A stretch of DNA of 44,690 nt. Origin: Streptomyces phaeoluteigriseus. Lineage in GTDB: Bacteria > Actinomycetota > Actinomycetes > Streptomycetales > Streptomycetaceae. A program made the translations under genes and the position numbers. Position 1 is the stretch's first letter. Each line of letters opens with the position of its first letter. This document shows, in pieces, positions 1 through 7,303 of the stretch. The DNA lies in NCBI RefSeq assembly GCF_001896135.2, contig NZ_MPOH02000017.1:296385-341074 (forward strand). Direction: 5' to 3'. The notes below the pieces were generated by a model. That model did no database searches and was not told the origin of the DNA. It saw only the letters and a program-made list of their open reading frames with translations.

Positions 1-138
1 CCACCGCCAGACTGAGCCAGCCACCCCCGCAGGCAGGCCGTGAAGAGACCCGTACATCGGCTGTATGGCGTAGTCACTGGTGGTCGACGCGCATGACGTG
101 TAGCGTCACCAACAGCTGTCGTGGTTCCGAAGTACCTT

Positions 139-164
139 CCGCCCGTGAGCAATCGCACGGGCGG
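139..164 (+). promoter_or_regulatory. 5' leader hairpin 1 of cold-shock gene
   Basis: A perfect 9-bp stem (CCGCCCGTG at 139-147, CACGGGCGG at 156-164) encloses an 8-nt loop and is followed by TTTT at 165-168. It lies about 90 nt upstream of the cold-shock start codon, so it could be an attenuator-like element or part of a temperature-responsive leader. A weak -10-like TAGCGT at 101-106 would place the hairpin inside the transcript, but that promoter is only a guess. Confidence 0.55.
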
Positions 165-205
165 TTTTGCTGTGTAGCACCGCTGAGGACCCGTCGATCA
201 CCTTC

Positions 206-228
206 GGCTTCCGCGCTGTGCGGAAGCC
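206..228 (+). promoter_or_regulatory. 5' leader hairpin 2 of cold-shock gene
   Basis: A second perfect 9-bp stem (GGCTTCCGC at 206-214, GCGGAAGCC at 220-228) with a 5-nt loop sits 27 nt before the cold-shock start and 16 nt before its GGAGGA ribosome binding site (245-250). Two perfect stems in one leader suggest RNA-level control. Cold-shock mRNAs in other bacteria have structured 5' leaders; the mechanism here is inferred. Confidence 0.5.
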
Positions 229-255
229 CCCTTCGAGTCCCCATGGAGGACACAC

Positions 256-459
256 ATGGCCACCGGAACCGTGAAGTGGTTCAACGCCGAAAAGGGCTTC
301 GGCTTCATCGAGCAGGACGGTGGAGGCCCGGACGTCTTCGCCCACTACTCCAACATCGAAGGCCACGGATTCCGTGAGCTTCAGGAGGGCCAGAAGGTGT
401 CGTTCAACGTCACCCAGGGGCAGAAGGGCCCCCAGGCGGAGAACATCACCCCGGCCTGA
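256..459 (+). CDS. cspA: CspA-family cold shock protein
   Basis: A 67-residue single cold-shock domain protein that binds single-stranded RNA or DNA and acts as an RNA chaperone in the cytoplasm. RNP1 is KGFGFI (residues 13-18) and RNP2 is VFAHYS (27-32); the N-terminal GTVKWFN strand is canonical and the length is typical of the family. The ATG is preceded by GGAGGA at 245-250 with ideal spacing. The gene stands alone, with a leader holding two perfect hairpins and a terminator-like stem downstream. Streptomyces genomes carry several csp paralogues, so the symbol marks the family rather than a specific orthologue. Confidence 0.95.
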   Translation: MATGTVKWFNAEKGFGFIEQDGGGPDVFAHYSNIEGHGFRELQEGQKVSFNVTQGQKGPQAENITPA

Positions 460-475
460 CACCCGTAGAAAAGCC

Positions 476-515
476 GTGCCCCGTCTCGTCTCCTACCGCG
501 CGGCGAGACGGGCAC
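476..515 (+). terminator. Terminator-like hairpin after the cold-shock gene
   Basis: The arms at 476-488 (GTGCCCCGTCTCG) and 504-515 (CGAGACGGGCAC) pair over 12 bp with a single bulged C. The stem starts 17 nt after the cspA stop codon. There is no T-tract, which is common for GC-rich actinomycete terminators. Confidence 0.6.
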
Positions 516-744
516 CGAAGCTTTCCCGCAGGCCCCGAAGCGGCCGCCACCTCGTGTCGCCGCATCACGCTCGCCGCAGAGGCGGCACGCTCTGTCGAAT
601 TTCCTCCCGGCTGCAAAGGTCCGGTGGGCAGAGCAGCAGTGGACAAAATGAGGTCACTTCCCGCGATATCGGTGAAGAAACCATGTGGATCAACCGTGTG
701 TTCCTCCATTCCGCGGGCACAAGGAGCCACGGAGGTTGATATCT

Positions 745-915
745 ATGGTTCCCCTGCTTCTCGTTCTACTGCTGGCTCTGATCCTCTTCGGCGCGGGCTT
801 CGCGTTGAAGGCCCTGTGGTGGATCGCGGTGATCGTGCTGGTCGTCTGGCTGCTGGGCTTCGTCATGCGCTCCGCGGACACCGGCGGCCGCAGGGGTCGC
901 TGGTACCGCTGGTGA
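745..915 (+). CDS. Small hydrophobic membrane protein (Lmo0937/DUF5670-like)
   Basis: A 56-residue protein that is almost entirely membrane: a leucine/isoleucine-rich helix at about residues 2-20, a KALWW turn, a second helix at about 25-43, then a short basic tail ending RRGRWYRW. Small two-helix hydrophobic proteins of this type are widespread in Streptomyces and are usually annotated only as hydrophobic protein; some relatives are stress-induced. The start ATG at 745 is chosen over an upstream in-frame ATG (685) because GGAGG lies at 731-735 and because the extra residues are not membrane-like. It is convergent with the HATPase gene and shares the strong terminator that follows. The molecular function is unknown. 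Confidence 0.8.
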   Translation: MVPLLLVLLLALILFGAGFALKALWWIAVIVLVVWLLGFVMRSADTGGRRGRWYRW

Positions 916-933
916 CCCGCTGAGGCAGCAGCA

Positions 934-971
934 GGCCTGCGGGCTCCGGGTGCTTCCGGAGCCCGCAGGCC
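934..971. terminator. Strong bidirectional intrinsic terminator
   Basis: A perfect 16-bp stem (GGCCTGCGGGCTCCGG at 934-949 with CCGGAGCCCGCAGGCC at 956-971) and a 6-nt loop, followed by TTCTTGTCC. It lies between two convergent genes (the hydrophobic protein at left and the HATPase at right) and can serve both. Confidence 0.85.
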
Positions 972-1013
972 TTCTTGTCCCCTGTCAGGACACGATCCTG
1001 GCCGGCACGAGCC

Positions 1014-1538
1014 TTACGGCGGCGGGTGAGGGAACCCGGTCCTGGACGGGGTTCTCCCGTCACGCCCGGGCGCGGTACCACTGGTGGGCGCGTCGGCGAG
1101 GGCGATGCGGGCCGTGATGCGCTTGCCCAACGGCTCCTGGCGCACGGAGAGGTCCTCGCTCACCGCTTTGACGATTTCCAGGCCGTGCTGGCCGATTCTG
1201 CCGGGATCCACGGCTCGGGCCGAGGGAACGGTGGGGTCGCTGTCCCACACGATCACCTCCACGCTGTCGACGGTGACGCGTAACTCCATCAATACGGGAC
1301 CAGGGGCGTACTTGCGGGCATTGGTGACCAGTTCGCTGACCACCAACCGGGTGACATCCATCGCGCGGGCGGACACGGGCAGGCGATGACCGCTACGGGC
1401 CTGTTCGAGGAAGGCGGTGGCGTGGTGCCGGGCATCGGCGATACACCCGTCGTGGCCGCCCAGAGCGAAGCCGGCGCGCAGAGGATGGTCGCCGGACCCC
1501 GTACAGTCGCCGTCCTCGGCTTCGAGTCCCACCGGCAT
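1014..1538 (-). CDS. Anti-sigma factor-type ATP-binding protein (RsbW-like HATPase)
   Basis: A 174-residue GHKL/HATPase_c_2 protein of the RsbW/SpoIIAB type, expected to act as a serine kinase that phosphorylates a STAS antagonist and/or sequesters a sigma factor. The N-box is in ELVTNARKYAPGP, the G1-like box is VWDSDP, and GQHGLEIV forms the glycine-rich ATP lid. The N-terminal 40 or so residues are not conserved. The gene diverges from the STAS gene at 1707, the usual partner-switch arrangement. The core is very similar to the protein at 19456-19908, including LPVSARAMD and the ARKYAPGP block. Streptomyces encodes dozens of such proteins, so the cognate sigma factor cannot be named. Confidence 0.88.
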   Translation of the reverse strand: MPVGLEAEDGDCTGSGDHPLRAGFALGGHDGCIADARHHATAFLEQARSGHRLPVSARAMDVTRLVVSELVTNARKYAPGPVLMELRVTVDSVEVIVWDSDPTVPSARAVDPGRIGQHGLEIVKAVSEDLSVRQEPLGKRITARIALADAPTSGTAPGRDGRTPSRTGFPHPPP

Positions 1539-1706
1539 CGCCTCATTCCCCGTCCACGCGAGCCTGCATCTCCCACCGGATGCCTACGGGTGCCCCGGAT
1601 CCACCGTCCGATACAGCCGATCGCGTGCACCCTGCGCAGGCGGTGAGGCAGAATCGCCCACGCATGCTCCTGACTCGGTGCAAGCGTAAAGGCAGTCGAG
1701 GAGACA

Positions 1707-2078
1707 GTGAACGACATCCCGAAAGCAGACCGGCCGAACGGGCTCTCCGTCGAACAACAAGTGGTCGAAGGCGTCCGTGTCGTCGCCGTGCGCGGCGAGA
1801 TCGACCACGACGTCAAGGACGTGTTCAGAGAGGCCCTGCTGCCGCAGAACGAGGCGGTTCCGCCCTCGCGGATCGTGCTCGACCTCAGCGACGTCACCTT
1901 CATGGACTCCAGCGGCATCAACGTCCTCGTCGCCGCCCATCGGGCCGTCGCCGGCGACGGGTGGCTGCGCATCGCCGGAGCACAGCCGTCCGTTCTACGG
2001 GTCCTGCTCGTCGTCGGGATCGATGAGGTCATCTCCTGCCATGCCACCGTCCGGCAGGCCATGAACCCCGGTTCGTGA
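1707..2078 (+). CDS. STAS-domain anti-sigma factor antagonist (RsbV-like)
   Basis: A 123-residue single STAS domain protein. The segment FMDSSGIN carries the conserved serine expected to be phosphorylated by an RsbW-type kinase, and the preceding VRGEIDHDV and VLDLSDV strands are typical. In partner switching the dephosphorylated form binds the kinase and frees the sigma factor. The GTG start at 1707 follows GAGGAG (1698-1703). It is divergent from the HATPase gene at left, 168 bp away, and the pair is repeated at 19456-20482. No sigma factor gene lies beside it, so the target is likely elsewhere on the chromosome. Confidence 0.9.
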   Translation: MNDIPKADRPNGLSVEQQVVEGVRVVAVRGEIDHDVKDVFREALLPQNEAVPPSRIVLDLSDVTFMDSSGINVLVAAHRAVAGDGWLRIAGAQPSVLRVLLVVGIDEVISCHATVRQAMNPGS

Positions 2079-2342
2079 CACGTCGCCCGCCGCTCGAGCT
2101 GTCGTCAGTCCGCAGCCGCGGTCGCACGCATCGCCCCAGTCCAGGCGGAGGCGGCTCAGCGCGCGGCGTCTTGGCAGCCCAGTTCACCGATCTGCGTGCT
2201 TTCGGCGGCCGATCGCGACGGGGAGCGCGGATGATCCGGCTGGGTACCGGGTTTCCGGCACGGCACGGTCGCACGCGAAGGCCCCTGACATCGGTGTTCG
2301 CCGGGTTCCCGCGGTCGGCGAGGCGGTGCTCAGCCCTCACGA

Positions 2343-2837
2343 TCAAGCCGGAACAGCGGTGCCGCCGAGGACGCTGGTCGTCGGGTTCGGCGCCAGAGAC
2401 AGATGAGCAGTGATCCGTTTCCCTGTGGCACGAAGGGCGACGACCACTCGGTCGCTGACCGTGTGCACCATGCGCAGTCCGTGACCGCCGATCCGGCGCG
2501 GATCGGCCGGCTTGACCGCCGGCTCATCGGTCGAGCTGTCCCACACCGTGATCGTCAGTTCTTCGCGGGACAGCTGCAAAGTCATCCCGCAGGGCCCCGG
2601 AGCGTGCCGGACGGCGTTGGTGACCAGTTCACTGGCGGCCAGTTCGGCGTCCATGGCCAGGGTCGGCGGCGTCGACGGGAACCCCGTTCGCGGGGCATGG
2701 CCCAGGAAGGCGCGCAGGTCCTGGCGGGCGTTCGCAGCGCAGGCCGCGCCATCTCCCCAGATGGTTCCATAGCGCAGTGCGGTGTCCTCCTCCGTGCTCT
2801 GCTGATCGGGCGTGTGCTGCCTCTGCGGGATGGTCAT
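2343..2837 (-). CDS. ATP-binding protein, RsbW-like HATPase (third copy)
   Basis: A 164-residue HATPase_c_2 protein with N-box ELVTNAVRHAPGP, a VWDSST motif and lid GGHGLRMV. It is clearly a relative of the other two kinases in the window but more diverged, with a different N-terminus rich in polar residues. It is convergent with the STAS gene at 1707-2078 across a 264-bp gap in which no gene was seen. Its role is probably anti-sigma factor or serine kinase signalling. Whether it phosphorylates the neighbouring STAS protein cannot be judged from sequence; proximity makes it a candidate. Confidence 0.85.
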   Translation of the reverse strand: MTIPQRQHTPDQQSTEEDTALRYGTIWGDGAACAANARQDLRAFLGHAPRTGFPSTPPTLAMDAELAASELVTNAVRHAPGPCGMTLQLSREELTITVWDSSTDEPAVKPADPRRIGGHGLRMVHTVSDRVVVALRATGKRITAHLSLAPNPTTSVLGGTAVPA

Positions 2838-3077
2838 GTGGACTCCTCCGTCGAGTTGCCCCTCGGCGCTTGCATGTCCTACGCGTACCCGGGTGACGAG
2901 CCGACACGCCGTGCGGGCTCTGGATGCCGCCGTCGGGGTGACGCCCCGCGCGTGGCTCAGGCCGTCCGAGCCCTCGCCAACGCCTCGGCCCCGTCCCGCG
3001 AGCAGCCGCCGCGCGCTGCCGTCAGGCCAGGCTCGCCCGGTGCGGGGGTGGCGGCGCGATGCCGTGCGTCCGAAGGC

Positions 3078-3410
3078 TCACTTCTCCTTGAGGTGGGCGT
3101 TGAGGCGGGCCAGCAGGTCGACGCCGTCGCGCAGTCGCCGCCGTTCGTCCGGGCTGAGCGCCCCACCGATGGCGGTGTCGAGCCGGCCGGAGCGTTGATC
3201 CCGTTCGGTGCCGAGACGGGCCCGTCCGGCGTCGGTGATGTGCACCAGGAGTTTGCGCCCGTCGGTGGGGGGAGGTTCGGTGCGGACGAGACCGTCGGCG
3301 AGAAGCTCCTTGACCGTCTTGGCCGCCGACTGGTGCGTGACTCCTCGACGGTGTGCCAGCTCGGCCGTGGTCTGCGGCCCGCCTCGGTCGAGGTGCCCCA
3401 GAACGGCGGC
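3078..3410 (-). pseudogene. MarR-family regulator, 5' end deleted
   Basis: The last 110 codons of a MarR-family regulator: the winged-helix core (AAVLGHLDRGGPQTTAELAH, then THQSAAKTVKELLADGLV) and the wing (TDGRKLLVHITDAGRARL), followed by the C-terminal dimerisation helix ending LNAHLKEK. MarR proteins usually have about 30-40 further N-terminal residues, which are missing. Upstream the reading frame stays open, but only as antisense of the MBL remnant on the other strand. The break falls close to 3410, where a plus-strand gene that has also lost its start begins. The simplest explanation is one deletion that removed a divergent promoter region. Confidence 0.7.
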
Positions 3411-3904
3411 CTCTTCGACGCGGAGCTGATCGCCGCGGCCCTGGACGCCAGGCCCGAGCTGCGGGTCTACGGCACCGCCTCCGTCGCGGCCACGCTCGGG
3501 AGCCATGGCGGCCGCGTCCGCACCGTCACCGCGGACTATGCCTTCGCGGTCGGCTCCTTCTCCGTGACCGTCCATGGCCGACGCCACGCCCTGATCCACC
3601 CCGACATTCCCTGCCCCGACAACGTCGGATACCTCGTCGACGCCGCTCTCTACCACCCGGGCGACGCCTACTTCGTCCCGGACGCATCGGTCCGCACGCT
3701 TCTGCTGCCCACCAGCGGGCCCTGGACCAAGCTCGGCGAAGCCGCCGACTTCGTCCGCGCCGTCCAACCCGACCGGATCGTCCAGACACACGACTGATGC
3801 TGAGTGAGCTGGGTCGGAACTCCACGGCCACCCTTCTCGGCGAGAATGGCCTGACCGGCACCCCTCTGACTCGCCTGAGCCCCGGTACCACCATCGAGCT
3901 GTAA
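3411..3904 (+). pseudogene. MBL-fold hydrolase (UlaG-like) remnant, truncated and frameshifted
   Basis: The translation from about 3411 (FDAELIAAALDARPELRVYG, then HPDIPCPDNVGYLVDAALYH, PGDAYF and LPTSGPW) matches the C-terminal two thirds of UlaG-like metallo-beta-lactamase-fold proteins. The N-terminal part holding the HxHxDH metal motif is absent. The frame stops at 3795-3797 just after IVQTHD. The expected C-terminal tail (MLSELG, then LGENGLTGTPLTRLSPGTT) continues in another frame from 3797 to 3904, so there is a frameshift as well as the 5' deletion. It sits head-to-head with the equally truncated MarR gene. Confidence 0.7.
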
Positions 3905-3932
3905 CGGACGAGACAAGCAGCGGAAGAGTCAA

Positions 3933-4823
3933 GTGGACCCGAAGAAGGCACACCATGTGGGCGTCCTCGTCTTCGACGAGATGAAGATGCTCGATCTGTC
4001 CGGACCGGCGGAGGTCTTCAGCGAGGCCAACCGGTACGGAGCGAACTACCGGCTGAGCATCGTCTCGGTCGACGGCACCCCGGTACGCACCTCCATCGGC
4101 CTCCAGGTGCCGGTGGACACGGATGCCGCGTCGGCCCCCGCCTTCGACACCCTGCTGGTCACGGGCGGCGACCTGCTACCGGGCCGCCTCGTCGACCCGA
4201 ACCTCAGCGCCGCAGCGAGCCGGCTCGCTGCCACGGCCGGACGGGTGGCGTCGATCTGCACCGGTGCCTTCATCCTGGCCGCGGCGGGACTGCTCGACGG
4301 CAGACGGGCGACGACGCACTGGCAGCACACGGCTTCGCTGGCCCGCGGCTATCCGTCGACACGCGTGGAGCCAGATGCCCTCTATGTCAAGGACGGCACG
4401 CTCTACACGTCGGCAGGCGTCACCGCGGGGATCGACCTGGCGCTGGCTCTGCTGGAGGAGGACCACGGCCCCGGACTAACCCGCGACGTCGCCCGCTCGC
4501 TCGTGGTGTACATGCAACGGCCCGGCGGACAGTCGCAGTTCTCCGCCTCGCTCCAGGGCCCCGCCCCACGGACCCCCGTCCTGCGACAGATCCAGGACAT
4601 GGTGCAGACGGAGCCGACCGCCGACCACAGCCTGAACGCGCTCGCCACACGGGCCCGGGTCAGTCCCCGGCACCTGACCCGCATGTTCCGCACCGAGGTG
4701 GGCACCACACCGATGAAGTACGTGGAAAGGTCATCCAGAACTCCGCCTGGCCGGAGTAGACCGTGCCGAGGAACCGCGCCGGACCGGCCGCGGTCCGCTC
4801 CGGCACGCTGGTGGCGTTCGTGA
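3933..4823 (+). pseudogene. GlxA-type AraC-family regulator, C-terminus replaced
   Basis: Residues 1-185 form a DJ-1/PfpI-like domain (GVLVFDEMKMLDLSGPAEVF, the SICTGAFILAAAGLLDGR elbow, TTHWQHT) and the AraC-type HTH begins at about residue 215 (LATRARVSPRHLTRMFRTEVG, then TTPMKYVE). After KYVE, at about 4727, the sequence turns into an arginine/proline-rich tail with no resemblance to the family. The second helix-turn-helix, about 50-60 residues, is missing, so DNA binding is probably lost. The GTG start at 3933 follows GGAAGAG. GlxA-type regulators usually control a nearby enzyme gene; no clear target remains here. Confidence 0.75.
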
Positions 4824-5014
4824 AGTGGTGCCGACAGCAGCCCGCCCGGTGGCCGCAGCCTGGTCGAGTGCACCATCCTGTGGTGCGCGGAGCAGTTGGC
4901 CTCCGTCTCGCAGGCCCGCGCCCACTCCCCCGCGCCCGCGCCCGCGCCCACTCCCGCGAGAATCGTCCCCAGCCGATCCTGGGCGAGGACCGGGAGCGCC
5001 ACCTGCGTAGCGGC
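4728..5014. other. Unassigned stretch, possible decayed minus-strand gene
   Basis: After the break in the GlxA gene there is about 285 bp without a recognisable intact gene. On the minus strand some protein-like sequence is visible in different frames (for example TVYSGQAEFWMTF near 4735-4775), which would fit a frameshifted remnant, but the family is not recognised. A CGCGCCCG-type low-complexity run lies near 4915-4960. Confidence 0.3.
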
Positions 5015-6004
5015 TCACCGCAGCGTGATCTCCTCGCCGATCGACTGCTCGCGGGCGGCGGCGACGACCAGAGCCGTGGCCGCGGCGTCCTGCGCTGCCA
5101 CGCCGACCGACTTGTAGAGGGTGATCTGGTCCGGTGTGGTGCGCCCCGGTCTGCTGCCGGCAATGAGTTCGCCCAGCTCGGCGTGCACGTGATCGGCGGT
5201 GATGAGGCCGTCGCGGATGGGCATGAGCAGGTCGTTGCTGCCCGCGGGGGGTGGGGCAAGCACTGCCTGGCGCGATTCGACGCACACCAGTGCCTCGATG
5301 ACCGTGGCGTCGTCGATCTCGCGGCCGGTCGGGTTGTATCCGACGGACGTGACGTGCACCCCGGGTGTCAGCCAGGCACGCCGGATCACGGGTTCGACGG
5401 CATGCGTCGTCGCGGCGGCGATGTCCGCGCCGTCGAGTGCTTCGGCGTAGCTGGACACTGCGCGGACGTCGCCCTCCAGCACTGCGGAGAGTTCCTCGGC
5501 CAGGGCAGCGGCTTTCGCCGGATCGCGGCCGGCGATGCGGATCTGGCGGATCGGGCGGACCCGACAGAGGGCGCGGGCGTGGGACCGGGCCTGCACGCCG
5601 GTGCCCAGCACTGCCAGCACGGTCGCGTCCTCGCGGGCCAGCAGCCGCGCCGACAGCGCGGAGCAGGCGCCGGTCCGCGCTGCGGTGATGGCCGTACCGT
5701 CCAACAGCGCAACGGGCTCGCCGGTGTCCGGATCGAACGCCACGACCAGCGCCTGGTGTGTGGGCAGCCGTGCCCCGTCGTTGTGCGGGAAGAGTGACAC
5801 CAGCTTGGTCATGAGCACTCCGGCCGACGGCAGGAAGCCCGGCATGGCAGCCAGGAACGCGTCGCGTTCGGGCACCAGAGCGGCGACGCGGTCGGGTACC
5901 GAGGCGCGGCCCGCACTGAGGTCCGCCATCGCCGGGGCGAGCACATCGATCAGCGCGTCCACGTCGAGCAGGGCCTCGACCTGCGAGCGGCCCAGAAGCA
6001 GCAT
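5015..6004 (-). CDS. Ornithine cyclodeaminase/mu-crystallin family protein
   Basis: A 329-residue protein of the ornithine cyclodeaminase/alanine dehydrogenase/mu-crystallin family, NAD(P)-dependent enzymes acting on amino or imino acids. Visible signs are the LPTHQALVVAFDPDTGEPVA and AARTGACSALSARLLA blocks and the Rossmann turn VLGTGVQA, followed by IAGRDPAKAAALAEEL and the C-terminal SVGVAAQDAAA. The length is normal. The start at 6004 (MLLLGRSQVEALL) is preferred over an upstream GTG/ATG because AGGAGG lies a suitable distance upstream on this strand. It is a single gene with no clear operon partner, so the substrate (ornithine, alanine, ketimine or a siderophore precursor) cannot be assigned. 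Confidence 0.85.
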   Translation of the reverse strand: MLLLGRSQVEALLDVDALIDVLAPAMADLSAGRASVPDRVAALVPERDAFLAAMPGFLPSAGVLMTKLVSLFPHNDGARLPTHQALVVAFDPDTGEPVALLDGTAITAARTGACSALSARLLAREDATVLAVLGTGVQARSHARALCRVRPIRQIRIAGRDPAKAAALAEELSAVLEGDVRAVSSYAEALDGADIAAATTHAVEPVIRRAWLTPGVHVTSVGYNPTGREIDDATVIEALVCVESRQAVLAPPPAGSNDLLMPIRDGLITADHVHAELGELIAGSRPGRTTPDQITLYKSVGVAAQDAAATALVVAAAREQSIGEEITLR

Positions 6005-6657
6005 CCGCCTCGACCTCCTGACGCCGGTCGTCCGGCCGGCCACACAGTCACATTGTCAGCCGCGGCACCTGTTGTTCCGACGGTGACACACAGCCCTTCC
6101 CGAGCACATTCATCCGTACGCGCCTGAGCACTCCGGCCACCGGCGCCTACGTCGACGGTCGCGACCACAGGCCCGTCCGTCGCAGGTCACGGCGTTGCAC
6201 AGAACGCCCCGGCGATTGCACAGGGCCCTCGCAGAGGACTGGTCGCCGGCCGTCGGACGGATCAGCGTCAGCGGCTTCCTCATCTCCTTCGCCCTCGCCC
6301 CCACCTGACCACCGTGCCCGGTTCACCGATGGGAGAGCCAGGCACCGAGGCCGTACCGACCTCAAGCACGCGCGGCCCCCGGTCCGCTGGAAGCCGAGGC
6401 ACCCGCGTGCCGCGTTCGCGACGCCGGGCGCTCAGCAGACCGGACGGGATTCGAAGGGTGCAGCTGGACAGATCGAGCCCCGCTGGGTAGACAGGCACAC
6501 GATGCTCCGGGTGGAGGCCGCAGATGGATCTGGTCGGCCGCTCATCAACCAGGAGCTTCCCCCCTCCTTCCGCACTCGGCTCAGCACCAACTCGGCCCGC
6601 GGGCAAGCAGGTCGAAAGACCGCTCGCGCCTCACCGATCCCCTGAGAAAGGGCTCCG
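6005..6657. other. Intergenic region without a clear gene
   Basis: About 650 bp between the cyclodeaminase and the coupled small genes. Open frames exist on both strands, but none has family resemblance, a good ribosome binding site or convincing codon structure. A short plus-strand frame near 6205-6308 (ending ISVSGFLISFALAPT) could be the tail of a lost gene. Confidence 0.4.
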
Positions 6658-6738
6658 ATGAAGGTCTCGTGGCCCGTGATGGTCACCTTCGCTGCGATCA
6701 CCGTCGTCAGCCCGGCGGCCGGAATGGCCGGCTCATGA
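6658..6738 (+). CDS. Micro-ORF, 26-residue hydrophobic peptide
   Basis: ATG at 6658 follows GAGAAAGGG, and the ORF encodes a short hydrophobic peptide (MKVSWPVMVTFAAITVVSP, then AAGMAGS) that looks like a single membrane helix or signal-type segment. Its stop codon overlaps the start of the next gene in an ATGA arrangement (6735-6738), which strongly suggests translational coupling. No family is recognised. It could be a real small membrane protein or a leader peptide controlling the following gene. Confidence 0.5.
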   Translation: MKVSWPVMVTFAAITVVSPAAGMAGS

Positions 6739-7055
6739 GCACCCGTCGGCCGATCATCGTCGCCTGGGCGGGACTGTGCCTGGTCGGTATCGCCGCCACC
6801 TCCGCACTCAACGCCGCGCCGTACACGGACAATCCGGTGTCCCCCGTCGAGGAGCCGACACCTACAGACATGTACGCCGTCGACTGCCAGGAGATCGCCG
6901 ACGAGATGGAACAGGCCCGCGCCGACGCCAAGCGCGAGCAGCAGGAAGCGCTCGACCCGTCCGCGACTCCTCGGCACCAGGTGACAGTCAGGGACTGGGC
7001 GGTGCCGGAGGAATGCGCGGACGTACTCGACGACCGTGGCCTGAGGGAACGCTGA
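6735..7055 (+). CDS. Small exported or membrane-anchored protein of unknown function
   Basis: A 106-residue protein with an N-terminal hydrophobic segment after basic residues (MSTRRPIIVAWAGLCLVGIA), then a proline/threonine spacer (PVSPVEEPTPTD) and a helical domain with DCQEIADEMEQARADAKREQ, likely a short coiled coil, ending near ECADVLDDRGLRER. Two cysteines (in DCQE and ECAD) could form a disulfide outside the cell. The start overlaps the stop of the 26-residue ORF (ATGA). The domain is not recognised. It probably lies anchored on the outside of the membrane with the upstream peptide as partner or leader. Confidence 0.65.
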   Translation: MSTRRPIIVAWAGLCLVGIAATSALNAAPYTDNPVSPVEEPTPTDMYAVDCQEIADEMEQARADAKREQQEALDPSATPRHQVTVRDWAVPEECADVLDDRGLRER

Positions 7056-7303
7056 CGACGGCGCATGCTGCGACCGCGTACGACCACGGAGTCCACCCGT
7101 CGACGAGAGGGTGGCACGAAGACAAGAGCCACGAGAGGACCGAGGCGATGGTCGGCGCGGTCACCGGCGCCCTGGCCGCTCCCGATGCCCTCCTGCGCAG
7201 CAGACCGCCGGACCGCCGGCGACAAGTTCCTCGGGCCTCACGCGTGCGGCCCCCGAAGTAGCCCTGCATGCGCGCGAATGGGGACGTGGCCGCCTGTGAG
7301 GGA

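Noticed and set aside
1539..1706. Stress-sigma promoter between the first HATPase/STAS pair
   Set aside because: No convincing GTTT-N14-16-GGGTA-type sequence was found in either orientation.
2403..3797. Long plus-strand open frame of 464 codons
   Set aside because: Only its last 130 codons resemble a protein family (the MBL remnant). The rest is antisense to the third HATPase gene and to the MarR remnant.
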